Source: Fen-1258 sp964441505 (lineage in GTDB: Bacteria > Bacteroidota > Ignavibacteria > Ignavibacteriales > Melioribacteraceae). From it: a stretch of DNA of 64,000 bases. The stretch is taken from contig CAYTUV010000011.1 in assembly GCA_964441505.1 (NCBI GenBank), positions 36,419 through 100,418 of the forward strand, read 5' to 3'. Both the position numbers and the translations under genes were made by a program. Shown here in pieces: positions 1 to 9,548 of this stretch; the first letter of the stretch is position 1, and each line of letters opens with the position of its first letter. The notes beneath the pieces were generated by a model. That model saw only the letters and a program-made list of their open reading frames with translations. It ran no database searches and was not told where the DNA came from.

Positions 1-870
1 GTTATCTAATGAGTAGGAATCACTTCCGGTTTCGGAAACAATCGGTTTTAATGAATCGAGATGTTCGTTCCAGTAATTTGATTTAATGGCTGCTTCGCGT
101 GTTTGCATCCATAAACGGTTTCCCTTGATTGTATTAATTTCTCCGTTATGTCCTAACATTCTAAATGGCTGAGCCATACTCCAACTTGAAATAGTATTAG
201 TAGAAAATCTTTCATGAAAGAGAGCAACTTTCACTATATATTCGGGCTGGTTAAGATCAAAATAAAATCGCGAGAGTTGATTCGGCTTCATCATTCCTTT
301 ATATACAATTGTTTTGGCGGAGAGAGAACAGATAAAAGTTTCCATCCCGGAATTATAGATTATCTGTTCAACCGATTTCCGTAAAATATAAAGACGTGTT
401 TCAAAATTATATTTTTCCTGATCTACGCCGGAGAAGAAGAACTGAACAATCATAGGACATGTAGCTTTTCCAATTTCTCCGAGTACTGCACTGTTGGTAG
501 GTACCCGGCGCATTCCTAAATAGTTTATCTTCAGTTTACCGGAGAATTCCAAAAAATTATTTTCGATGAGAGGCAATTCTTTTGGGGAAGTGAAAACCAT
601 TGCAACACCCAGATTATCATCTCCAATTTTCTTATCGAGTTCTTCCTCCAAAACAATCTTAAAATACTCGAATGGAATATCCGTAAGAAGTCCTGTTCCA
701 TCGCTGGTTCTTTCATCCGAACCTGAAGCACCTCGATGCGACATATTTTTTAATGCCTCAATTGAAAGATCGATTACACGTCTGCCCGGTTTACCTGATA
801 TTTCCGCGATAAACCCGATACCGCATGCATCATGAAATTCCTGCTTAACGATTTTCTTTTCTGAATACAT
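1..870 (-). CDS. gltB: Glutamate synthase large subunit, N-terminal part (cut by window start)
   Basis: The first 290 residues, read leftward from an ATG at 868-870, are the glutaminase (Ntn hydrolase) domain of GOGAT. This domain releases ammonia from glutamine for reductive amination of 2-oxoglutarate. The catalytic cysteine is seen in HDACGIGFIAE at residue 16, so residues 1-15 are probably a propeptide that is removed. SHRGASGSDERTSDGTG follows at about 44, then HNGEINTIKGN. The last codons before the window edge read SDSYSLDN, the family's SDSA.LDN motif. No stop occurs in the frame. It starts 61 bases downstream of the giant aminotransferase gene on the same strand, so the two may be cotranscribed. 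The remaining ~1200 residues lie outside the window. Confidence 0.93.
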   Translation of the reverse strand, partial: MYSEKKIVKQEFHDACGIGFIAEISGKPGRRVIDLSIEALKNMSHRGASGSDERTSDGTGLLTDIPFEYFKIVLEEELDKKIGDDNLGVAMVFTSPKELPLIENNFLEFSGKLKINYLGMRRVPTNSAVLGEIGKATCPMIVQFFFSGVDQEKYNFETRLYILRKSVEQIIYNSGMETFICSLSAKTIVYKGMMKPNQLSRFYFDLNQPEYIVKVALFHERFSTNTISSWSMAQPFRMLGHNGEINTIKGNRLWMQTREAAIKSNYWNEHLDSLKPIVSETGSDSYSLDN

Positions 871-931
871 GATTAGCTCTTTATTCAAATTATGTTAAAA
901 TATCTTTCGAAATTTGTAGGTGATTCTAAAA

Positions 932-3900
932 TCAACCGCTCTCACCTGTAAGATGTGCAATTTGCAACAGGTAAAATCTCAAAAGGTCTTGCTGCTTTAA
1001 GGATAGTGCTTGTTCTTCAATCTTTATTATTCTTTCCACTTCTTTAATTGCACGTATTATATTAATCGGCACTTCAACCATCCCTTCGGAAACGGTCGAG
1101 AGATATTCAAAAGCCGCGGCAAGAAATTGACGCATATTATCGTCACCAGACATCTGGAAAAAGTTGGCTATTTCCGATGACAGCTTTATTTTTTTTGGTG
1201 CAAACGATAATTCTTTAGTCGCACTATTTGATGAGAGCGAATGCAGAGCAATTGCTAATTCGGAAAAACTTGCAACTCTCTGAAAAACAGGCTGTTCAAG
1301 AAGATCCCAAATTTTTTCCCGCCACAATTTTACTTGATCGGGAACTATAAGAAGTTTTTTCATCGCATCAATCCATCTCGGATCAACATTACCCTTTATT
1401 GATGAGAACAGAACATCCGGGTCCGTATTGAACAAATTCGATTGAAGAAGAACTGCGAGATCGGGGCGAAGAGTTGGTAACAGATTAGAAATGAATCTAC
1501 CGGCTTCGAAAAAATCGGCTACATCTAATCCGTGTCTTCTTAGTAATTCACGCTGGAATAGAGGTAAATATTTATTCATCGAATCAATATCTTCCCGCAA
1601 TGCGAGGAATGCAGAATTGGCAGCGGGAAATGCTTTTTCCAACTTATTCAGATAGATAAGTTCAACATCGTGATAGACTCTTAACGAATGTAAAATTTCA
1701 TAAACGGGCAGATTAGGTAGAATTCGATCTTCTATCAAAGAAAGAGCTTCACCTTCTGCAAATTCTTTCTGAGAAAAAATATCCAGCGCCCTAAATAGTC
1801 CCGTTGTTAATTGATTAATTCCGAGTACGGTAGTTTGCGACTGGTTATGTGCTATTGCGCGCAGCATACTTCCGTAACGAGAAAAAGGGATTGTCTCTGC
1901 AATCTTTTCAAGAATTTTCTGTCCCGCGTTTCCGGTCACTCCGTGTCCCGGACGGATTGTCGGTCTGTCTCTTAGCGGCGGAGTAGTTCTTGCGATGAAA
2001 TATGAAATAATATGAATACCAATAACGTCTTCCTCTCTTCCGTATAAAATTTGTCTGAAGTTCTCCGTTAAGATTGACAGGAACTCATCAAACAAATTAT
2101 CTTTTCTTCCGATAGTGAGTCTTTCCAATTCCTGCAAACCGCGTGATCTGAATTGAAGCCGTGTTTCAACAAGCGGTTCACCTGCTCTAACAATTTCGGT
2201 CTCATAAAATTTTTGAGATTCTTTTACGTGAAATAACAATTGAGATAATTCATCGGCAGAGATGTACCTAAACTTTTCTGAAATGCCGCTTTGAAATGTG
2301 CGAAGATCACCGCCGGCAAAAATTCCCATCAAAGGAGTGGTAGCATATTCGGTACTTTTCTTTGTAGATTCTTTCAGATGAATCGAAAATCTTTTAAGAG
2401 AATCCGAAGAAGTGTAAAACGCTGCCGTTCCTGCAACAGTTGAATAATAACCTCCCTGACGCTGCATCGGTTCTCCGCTTCCCATTTTCATTCTAACTTT
2501 GCCGGTCAAACCTTTTTCTGCAAGCCAAGATGTTAATTCGTATTTCGCTTTTTTGTAAAGACTCATTCCTGCCGCCTGTCCAACCTGCTGGCTCAGATCC
2601 GAACCGGCAACGAATACTTCGCAAATAATTTCCGAAAATCTTTCATTCGTTTCCTGATTCAATCTTCTGCTTTGAAGAGCATACTCCCAAATTTTGTTGA
2701 GATAATTATTCAGGTTTTCCACCGCATCAATATCTTCAAAGAGAGGAATAATCCATAGTGCAGGATTTTCTGCCTTCCCGCTGCCCCGCAGATTTTGTTC
2801 ACGCCGTGAACGGATCTTTCTATCAAGTGATATCAACGCTTCCGGCTTAGTAGACATACTCACCTGCAGAGCCAAAATCATTCCGGGATTATCATACTTT
2901 TCGGCAATCTCATTAATTTCATTAATGTTGTGAACAGTTGTATCCATCGCAAATTGATCCTGAGCAGTTATCATTTTTTGATGAATGCGCGGGGTAATAA
3001 TAAATCGTTTCAATAAGTCTTTATACAAACAAGCTTCTAACAGCAATTCGTTGTTTCCAATATTCTTTTCAATTGCCGGTAGTAATGAGTTAAGAGTTTT
3101 CCTGATCCGTTTGTTCAAGTAAAAATAGTATTCAAGGGTTTTTCTTCTCTGCAAACGAAGTTCAAGCATTTTTCTTTCTAACCGGTCGTTATGATGCCAT
3201 AGCGATGTTAACGGATCCTGCGCAATATGCAGCTTCATTCCGAATTGTCTGAACTTACCCGGTTTTAAATTAAACGGAAGAATGCCCCGGTATCTTTTTT
3301 CAAGCTGATGAGTAAGAATTGTTATTTCGTTCAACAGTTTGGAAAAGCGGGCATTGGTTTCAGGAAATTTTTCTATCTCGTTCAATAGAACGGAATCAAT
3401 TTTAATCGAGTTTTCATACTTTAGAAGAATGCTGAGCAACTCAGATTGCCGTGCAATATTTTCAATTACCACCGATGCAACTAAGCTATGTCCTTGACCG
3501 GAAGGGCGGTTACTCCCGTCCCAATCTCCCCAGAAAGAGTGAAATACCTGAAATGAATGATCTGAATAAAGTTTGGTATAATTCTCAGCGGCAATGAATG
3601 ATTTCAAATCGATCAAAAGTTCAGCCGGTTCTTCGCTCGATACTATAGCAACATTTAATCCGAGAAATTCTAGAACCAACTCTTCAGAGGATTTTTTAAT
3701 AAGAACTTCGGTAATATTTTTTTTCTTGATCACACGCTCAATCAACTCTTCAAATAAGATTTCCGATTTCAGCGAATACATCTGTGTGGGATGGACGGTG
3801 CGGTCGTATAATCTTTCCTTAAATGCGATTTGTCTTCTTTCAAGATTATCTTTATAAAATTCTTTCTTAAGAGTTTCGATTAGAACTTTTCCTTTATCGG

Positions 3901-6550
3901 CCATTACTTTTTCCATCAGATCAAACGCAATAGTTAACCTATCATGGAATCTCTGCTTGAACAGAGAAAGTCTCTCTGGTAAAAAATCCTCTTCAAAACG
4001 TAACTCGTAACCCTGACCATGCAGTTCGCCATTCTGATTGTTCAGGTGAACCCTGATTTTCTCTTTACAGAGTTTCAGAATGCTTTGTTCAATGCTATTC
4101 CATTTGTCATAATATTCAGTTTTAGAAAATGATTTTTTTTCAACGATCGGATTAACAATAAACTTCTTACGGCTGTAATTCGAAGACTCTTCGGCTATCA
4201 TTCTATTAAGATCAATCAGAACCCTTCGTGTTTTTTTCAAAAGAGTTTCGGCATTATCTGTACCGCCGAGTGTTAGCCGGAAAGTTTTTCTGCCAGTCTC
4301 AAATCCTTTTTCCGTACGGGCAAATGTTGAAAGGGGTAGAAGACCAATTCCCTGCCGGGCTAATCCCGATGCGAGCCAATCAAGAGATAATCCAACAGGA
4401 AGTTTATCTATTATCATTTGCGGATACATACTTCCCTTTGGCGAGGTAATACTAATATCAAAAAGGTTTCTTTCTTTCGGCAGTATGTTAACAGCTTCCC
4501 GAAGTGAATTCATCCTCTCATCAAAAATTTTATTACGCAAACGCCAATATGAATTGACGGTCTCTGCCCTGTTCCTATAAAACAGGTAAGTTAAAAATAG
4601 AGCTGCGGCATTCGGTTCAATTGTAGAATTGATCGCCTGAAATTTCTTATACATTTCCGGGTGGCGTATTTCAAGTACGGATAAACGCGCACCTGCAAGC
4701 GAGTCTGTCTTAGAAACAGAATGTACTGTGATTAAATAATCGGACTCTTCACTGCTTAGATAACCTGATCCTTGCAGTTCATCAACTAATTGACGGATTG
4801 TTTTTATTTCTCTTAGCCGATCTGCGGGTTCAACATTCTGATATGATAGATCATCAATGACAAATATTTTTCTTTCGAGCAGCCATTTAACAAGTCGTGT
4901 TACCGACTCACGATTGAATTCCTGACCTGTTGCATTATGAGGATTATTAAGAACAACCGCACCATACGTTTTCCAATTTGGGTCTTCGATCAGTTTGTTT
5001 CTTACTAAATCAATCATTGCATCAACATCAAGTTCGTAATCATCCGTAAGAGGAACAACCGAAACTGACGGGAAGCAATGTTCGTAAGTCCAGCTTAAAT
5101 CGGGAATGATGACTTCTTTTATTCCGCAGTGATATCCCAGCAAACCCAATCCTGTTCTTGATGAACCGCTGACAGCCATACTATTTGAGATTTTATATTC
5201 GGGATGGTGTTTCAAAAATGAAAAGAGGAAACTATTCACTAATTCGTTTATCCATTCTTTAGAGTGGATGTTCTCTACAAATTTATTGAGCAGTTCTCTT
5301 GAATCGCTGTTCGAGAAAAGATCATACGAATAAAGAGAAGTGAACTTTTCTATTTTTCTCGCTAAGTAGCTATCGTTATAAGAGATTCTCTCAAAAATCT
5401 TTTCTACTTGTTTGGTTCGTTTACCTATAATGCCGATAAATTTTTCTTCAGCATCTTTTACATAACCTTTCACAAATTCAACGCCATCAACCGGCAGTTG
5501 GGAATTTTCATATACTGGTTTAATTTCAATTGCCGTTTCTTTTTTTGAAGAATCATCTTTGAAAATATTTTCTTTCAATACAAATGAAAGCAGTTCTACT
5601 TCCGAAGCCGAAGGAGTGCCTTTCAACTGGAACTGCACCGTCTCCATCACTCTTATATAATCTGCATTGCCTGCAATAAATACTGTGGAAAGATTGTCAA
5701 GTAACGGCGAAAATATTCCGGGTGTTAAAATGCGCACTACCCGGTTAATCATTTTTGCTTCGCGTGCAAGAGAAAGATGATTTGGCGCGTTGTTGATCTC
5801 GACAAAAAAGAGAGGATAATCCAGACTCAACAGACGCAGTTTTCTTCTGGTCTCCTCTTTTGTGTTTTTACCTAATAGCAGAAAGGCAGGAACATTCGGA
5901 GATTCGCTATAATTCTCTTGAAGATCCAAAAACATCTCTTCTTCTTCAGAAGAAGCAATATGAATCTTGAGATTAGAAAATGCTTTTAAGTGTTCCGGAA
6001 GAGTAATACCGTATAAATAAATAGTTGTCGGATGATAATTCAGATAATTTGATAACGAGTGAAATAAAAGCCGTATTGCTTCAAAGACTCCGCCCGAAGC
6101 CAGTATGATTTCTCTTTTCCCGGATGTCTCGCCTAAATCATACGATAACGGTTCCTGCTGATTTTTAATTAACCATTCGTTGAAATATTTTATAAGAAAG
6201 TTTGGATTTTTTTTATTGAATCCGCCGCGCGGCATATAAGGCGCACTCTTTTTTATTAAATCCAGAAAGAATTGAAGCTTACTCTTATCCTCTTCAACCC
6301 ATCCCAGTTCCTCTCTAATTTTTTCAAGATTATCTTCAGATAAATTCTGATCATCAACTCTTAGTCCAAGAATCATCCGTAGAAATGCAGATGACAGAAC
6401 ATTATCCTGTACAGGATTTCCGATATGAAAATTAACACGGTCTTCGGCAGAGACGGATGAAGAAGCGGTTGCTTCACTCACTTCCGAGACTCTTGCAGCT
6501 TTTATCGGTCTGAGTCTAAAATATTCCAGCGGATTTATCTGTTTTGTCAT
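932..6550 (-). CDS. Giant fusion: two aminotransferase-like domains plus PEP-carboxylase-like half
   Basis: This is an 1872-residue protein. Residues ~40-345 resemble a fold-type I PLP aminotransferase (HIGNPVQDN, ILASGGVFEA) but I see no Schiff-base lysine, so this domain is probably degenerate. Residues ~400-840 are a complete-looking class I/II aminotransferase: NNPHNATGQ near 537, a DDLSYQ aspartate, and the PLP-lysine signature SVSKTDSLAGARLS near 611. Residues ~860-1872 resemble PEP carboxylase, closest in my reading to the archaeal type: TVHPTQ near 918, GDWDG near 1009, IIPLFEDID near 1270, SDLSQQVGQAAG near 1320, KMGSGEPMQRQGG near 1358, and RPTIRPGHG near 1533. The inferred role is making oxaloacetate from PEP and transaminating it to aspartate. 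The start ATG abuts the stop of the Band 7 gene. The aminotransferase call is firm. The PEPC call rests on motif likeness, and its substrate is unproven. Confidence 0.72.
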   Translation of the reverse strand: MTKQINPLEYFRLRPIKAARVSEVSEATASSSVSAEDRVNFHIGNPVQDNVLSSAFLRMILGLRVDDQNLSEDNLEKIREELGWVEEDKSKLQFFLDLIKKSAPYMPRGGFNKKNPNFLIKYFNEWLIKNQQEPLSYDLGETSGKREIILASGGVFEAIRLLFHSLSNYLNYHPTTIYLYGITLPEHLKAFSNLKIHIASSEEEEMFLDLQENYSESPNVPAFLLLGKNTKEETRRKLRLLSLDYPLFFVEINNAPNHLSLAREAKMINRVVRILTPGIFSPLLDNLSTVFIAGNADYIRVMETVQFQLKGTPSASEVELLSFVLKENIFKDDSSKKETAIEIKPVYENSQLPVDGVEFVKGYVKDAEEKFIGIIGKRTKQVEKIFERISYNDSYLARKIEKFTSLYSYDLFSNSDSRELLNKFVENIHSKEWINELVNSFLFSFLKHHPEYKISNSMAVSGSSRTGLGLLGYHCGIKEVIIPDLSWTYEHCFPSVSVVPLTDDYELDVDAMIDLVRNKLIEDPNWKTYGAVVLNNPHNATGQEFNRESVTRLVKWLLERKIFVIDDLSYQNVEPADRLREIKTIRQLVDELQGSGYLSSEESDYLITVHSVSKTDSLAGARLSVLEIRHPEMYKKFQAINSTIEPNAAALFLTYLFYRNRAETVNSYWRLRNKIFDERMNSLREAVNILPKERNLFDISITSPKGSMYPQMIIDKLPVGLSLDWLASGLARQGIGLLPLSTFARTEKGFETGRKTFRLTLGGTDNAETLLKKTRRVLIDLNRMIAEESSNYSRKKFIVNPIVEKKSFSKTEYYDKWNSIEQSILKLCKEKIRVHLNNQNGELHGQGYELRFEEDFLPERLSLFKQRFHDRLTIAFDLMEKVMADKGKVLIETLKKEFYKDNLERRQIAFKERLYDRTVHPTQMYSLKSEILFEELIERVIKKKNITEVLIKKSSEELVLEFLGLNVAIVSSEEPAELLIDLKSFIAAENYTKLYSDHSFQVFHSFWGDWDGSNRPSGQGHSLVASVVIENIARQSELLSILLKYENSIKIDSVLLNEIEKFPETNARFSKLLNEITILTHQLEKRYRGILPFNLKPGKFRQFGMKLHIAQDPLTSLWHHNDRLERKMLELRLQRRKTLEYYFYLNKRIRKTLNSLLPAIEKNIGNNELLLEACLYKDLLKRFIITPRIHQKMITAQDQFAMDTTVHNINEINEIAEKYDNPGMILALQVSMSTKPEALISLDRKIRSRREQNLRGSGKAENPALWIIPLFEDIDAVENLNNYLNKIWEYALQSRRLNQETNERFSEIICEVFVAGSDLSQQVGQAAGMSLYKKAKYELTSWLAEKGLTGKVRMKMGSGEPMQRQGGYYSTVAGTAAFYTSSDSLKRFSIHLKESTKKSTEYATTPLMGIFAGGDLRTFQSGISEKFRYISADELSQLLFHVKESQKFYETEIVRAGEPLVETRLQFRSRGLQELERLTIGRKDNLFDEFLSILTENFRQILYGREEDVIGIHIISYFIARTTPPLRDRPTIRPGHGVTGNAGQKILEKIAETIPFSRYGSMLRAIAHNQSQTTVLGINQLTTGLFRALDIFSQKEFAEGEALSLIEDRILPNLPVYEILHSLRVYHDVELIYLNKLEKAFPAANSAFLALREDIDSMNKYLPLFQRELLRRHGLDVADFFEAGRFISNLLPTLRPDLAVLLQSNLFNTDPDVLFSSIKGNVDPRWIDAMKKLLIVPDQVKLWREKIWDLLEQPVFQRVASFSELAIALHSLSSNSATKELSFAPKKIKLSSEIANFFQMSGDDNMRQFLAAAFEYLSTVSEGMVEVPINIIRAIKEVERIIKIEEQALSLKQQDLLRFYLLQIAHLTGESG

Positions 6551-7546
6551 TTAAGGATTATCTGTTTTTTGTTTATTCTTTTCATCATTCTTTTGCGAAG
6601 AGTTGCCTACCGCATTCTGGAAAAATTTTTGAAACATTCCTAGTAAATCGGAACCTTGAGAGATATCATTTGGAGAAAGAGAAACTATAGTTCTGGCATT
6701 TTTTAATGACTGGCTTGCTTCTGCCAATCTTGCCGCCTGCGGAGTTAACATTAACAGTTCAGGATTCTTCTTCAACAGTTCCAGTTCCTGATTATCAAAT
6801 TCAAGCTGCATTCTTTTTCTTTTTAACTCATCTTCCATTCTTTGTTGAGCCAATTCAGATTCTTTTTCCAATTCGGTTTTTTTCAATTCATATTTTTTTA
6901 ATTCGAGTTCGCTTTCCATCACCGCAATTTCTTCATCGGCTTTAAGTTTAGTTTTGGCTGCGGATATTCTTGCTCTTTGATTTAACAATTCTGTCTGCTC
7001 TATAATTCTTGCCGATTCCTGCCTGCGCATCGCGTCCGATATTTCAGAATCGAGAGCTTCGAAGGATTGAACTGTAAGTGAAATAATTTCTAAACCAAAC
7101 TTATCGGCTCTCGCATTAACTTTTTCATTAAGATAATTCGATATATTTTCCGAGGAAAGATCCTCAACGCCATATTTCTCTGTGTATTCTTTTACAAGGT
7201 CGTGAATTACAATTTCCAATTCCTTTGCCGATTTGACCAGGGCATTTGTATTCCACCCTCCGACACGGATTAGTGTAGAAATATTCTTTAGCAACGCAGC
7301 AACCGTTGCAGAGAGTTTGATTTTAATATCCAGATTACCTTTGGCCGCAGCATCAACAGTCAGTTGTGTTGAATGTGTTGTGTTCGAAAGTGCAAGGCTG
7401 AAATGCCGCGGATAAAAACGGCTTTTGCGGAATTCGATTTTCCCTTTCGATTCAAACAAAATTATCTGATCGGGTTTCCGCAACCGATATTCATAAATGA
7501 AAGCCAGTACTGCAACGAGTAACAAAACACCTATGCTAATCCACAT
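6551..7546 (-). CDS. SPFH/Band 7 domain membrane protein
   Basis: This 331-residue protein has one N-terminal membrane helix (about residues 3-20) followed by a short basic stretch. A Band 7/SPFH-like domain spans roughly 30-200, including VKEYTEKYGVEDLSSENI and FGLEIISLTVQSFEAL. A charged coiled coil (about 185-265, rich in E, K, L and R) comes next, with a polar tail at the C-terminus. Family members oligomerise on membranes and scaffold proteases or lipid microdomains. No catalytic residues are expected. A good ribosome site (AGGAG, 8 bases before the ATG) fixes the start. Its stop codon touches the start codon of the giant aminotransferase gene, so the two are certainly cotranscribed. The functional link is unknown. 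Confidence 0.75.
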   Translation of the reverse strand: MWISIGVLLLVAVLAFIYEYRLRKPDQIILFESKGKIEFRKSRFYPRHFSLALSNTTHSTQLTVDAAAKGNLDIKIKLSATVAALLKNISTLIRVGGWNTNALVKSAKELEIVIHDLVKEYTEKYGVEDLSSENISNYLNEKVNARADKFGLEIISLTVQSFEALDSEISDAMRRQESARIIEQTELLNQRARISAAKTKLKADEEIAVMESELELKKYELKKTELEKESELAQQRMEDELKRKRMQLEFDNQELELLKKNPELLMLTPQAARLAEASQSLKNARTIVSLSPNDISQGSDLLGMFQKFFQNAVGNSSQKNDEKNKQKTDNP

Positions 7547-7882
7547 AGTCTTTTCTCCTAATGTTTATCAATCTTTTTTCAGATGATTTACTGAGATTTG
7601 AGTTGGAGACCATTGCTAATATCTCCTTAATTTATTTTCAATCCGGCACTGATCTTCAGTGTAAAATTCTCTAATCAACTTTTACTGTTTACAATCAGTC
7701 CCAATGATTTTTCAATCTAAAATGTGCGGCTCGCTTGAAGTTAGAGTTTTTGGAACAATTCCGCCATTGAAGTTCTATGTCGAATCAAAATGGTTTTAGA
7801 ATGATTTTCGCTTCAATAGAAAGAACTCTTCTTCTTTCTAACATTAAAAATTCGGGAGTAATTCCCAAAATATTTTTAAGAA
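7547..7882. other. Intergenic gap between cimA and the Band 7 gene
   Basis: This 336-base, A/T-rich gap has no ORF that I can support. At its right end is the cimA terminator (described separately). At its left end is the AGGAG ribosome site of the Band 7 gene. A promoter for the Band 7/aminotransferase/gltB unit must lie here, but I could not identify a convincing -35/-10 pair. Confidence 0.6.
7846..7869 (-). terminator. Intrinsic terminator of the ilv-leu-cimA operon
   Basis: On the minus strand the RNA reads UUUGGGA, loop AUUAC, UCCCGAA, then UUUUU. This is a 7-bp stem with one U-G pair and a 5-base loop, followed directly by a U-tract. It lies 13 bases downstream of the cimA stop codon and would end the nine-gene biosynthetic operon. 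Confidence 0.65.
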
Positions 7883-9475
7883 CTAACCTGCAAACACATG
7901 CCTTTCTTTTCCAATTTTGAAGAGCCTGTAGTTTATACTGTCGCACAAGGCCTGCCAGCTTGCTTCAATAATATTTTCTGAAACGCCAACTGTTGACCAT
8001 GAATCAACTCCGTCACTCGATTGGATCAGAACTCGTACTTTTGCGCCTGTCCCCTCCTTTTCATTCAGAACTCGAACTTTGTAATCCACAAGTTTAATTG
8101 ATGACACTTCGGGATAAAATCTTAAGAGAGCTTTACGAAGCGCGTTATCAAGAGCCTGAACGGGACCATTTCCGTCAGCAGCAGTATGTTCAATTTCTCC
8201 GTTAACTTCAATTTTAAGAACAGCCTCCGCTTTGTGATGCTTCTGATTATCAAAAGTAACATTTATTTTAGAATCGAGAGTTTTGAAGAATGGAGAAAAT
8301 TCATTGTTCTCCGAACGTAATATCAATTCAAATGATGCTTCTGCACCATCAAACTGGAAACCGTCAAACTCTAATGCTTTTATATGAGCCACAAGTTTCT
8401 TGCCGAACTCGCTGTTGTCAGAAACATCAACACCGAACTCTCTGGCTTTGTATTTAATATTGCTCTGGCCCGATAGATCGGAAACGAGGACACGCTGAGA
8501 ATTTCCAACGATACTTGGATCAAGATGCTCATACATTCTGCTGTCTTTCAAAACTGCGCTTACGTGTATTCCACCCTTATGCGCGAACGCGGATTTTCCA
8601 ACGAATGCAGCCCTTGTATTCGGAACAAGATTCATGGTTTCGAAAACGAAATTGGAAAGCGAGGTGAGTTGTTCCAAACTTATTTCCTTACGTGTAGTAC
8701 AGCCCATTTTCAAAAGTAAATTTGGAATAATGCTAATCAGATTTGCATTGCCGCATCGTTCTCCAACCCCGTTTATTGTTCCCTGCACATGAGAAGCACC
8801 GGCTTCGATTGCAATTAATGAATTGGCAACCGCAAGTTCACCATCGTTATGAGTGTGAATGCCAACAGGTTTTGTTGTTATTTTTAATACCTGTTCAACA
8901 GCATATTTAATCTGATGCGGAAGTGAACCGCCGTTAGTATCACAGAGGGTAAGAACATCCGCACCTGCCTGGTCAGCTGCTTTAAGCATCTTTATCGCAA
9001 AAGGAGGATTATCTTTAAATCCATCAAAGAAGTGCTCGGCATCGAAAACAACTATTCTTCCATGTTCTTTAAGAAATTTTACCGAGTTGTAAATCAATAA
9101 TTCGTTTTCTTCCTCTGTTAAACCTAATCCAACCTCGGCATGGAATTTCCACGTCTTGCCGAAAATAGAAACGTATTGGGTTTCAGTTTTGAGCAGTGCA
9201 AGAAGATTTGCATCGTTTACAACTTTATCGGGGAAGCGTGCTGTCGAGCCAAACGCACAAATAGAAGCATGATTCAATTTCAATTTTTGTGCAGCATTGA
9301 AAAATTCTTCATCGCGAGGATTGCTTCCGGGCCATCCCCCTTCAATTATATCAATTCCGAACTCATCAAGTTTCTGCGCAATACTCAGTTTATCACGCAC
9401 TGACAGATTGACTGCTTCTCCCTGCGTTCCATCTCGCAAAGTGGTATCGAATAATTCTATGACTTTCTTTTCCAT
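7883..9475 (-). CDS. cimA: (R)-citramalate synthase
   Basis: This 530-residue protein condenses pyruvate with acetyl-CoA to citramalate, the first step of the threonine-independent route to isoleucine. The N-terminal TIM barrel opens with FDTTLRDGTQGE (residues 9-20), then IEGGWPGSNPRDEEFF. That pattern is typical of CimA rather than 2-isopropylmalate synthase. Metal-binding HTHNDGELAVANS lies near residue 206 and GVGERCGNANL follows. The C-terminal ~130 residues form a LeuA-type regulatory domain. It is the last gene of the ilv-leu operon, 73 bases after leuD. LeuC, LeuD and LeuB in the same operon could process citramalate to 2-oxobutyrate, as they do in known citramalate pathways. No threonine deaminase is present in the window. 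Confidence 0.9.
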   Translation of the reverse strand: MEKKVIELFDTTLRDGTQGEAVNLSVRDKLSIAQKLDEFGIDIIEGGWPGSNPRDEEFFNAAQKLKLNHASICAFGSTARFPDKVVNDANLLALLKTETQYVSIFGKTWKFHAEVGLGLTEEENELLIYNSVKFLKEHGRIVVFDAEHFFDGFKDNPPFAIKMLKAADQAGADVLTLCDTNGGSLPHQIKYAVEQVLKITTKPVGIHTHNDGELAVANSLIAIEAGASHVQGTINGVGERCGNANLISIIPNLLLKMGCTTRKEISLEQLTSLSNFVFETMNLVPNTRAAFVGKSAFAHKGGIHVSAVLKDSRMYEHLDPSIVGNSQRVLVSDLSGQSNIKYKAREFGVDVSDNSEFGKKLVAHIKALEFDGFQFDGAEASFELILRSENNEFSPFFKTLDSKINVTFDNQKHHKAEAVLKIEVNGEIEHTAADGNGPVQALDNALRKALLRFYPEVSSIKLVDYKVRVLNEKEGTGAKVRVLIQSSDGVDSWSTVGVSENIIEASWQALCDSINYRLFKIGKERHVFAG

Positions 9476-9548
9476 TTGTTTCTCTCTTAAATATTTTTAA
9501 ATGCTCGAATTCATCTTGCTCGTAATCTTGCTCTTACTCATCTTTCCA

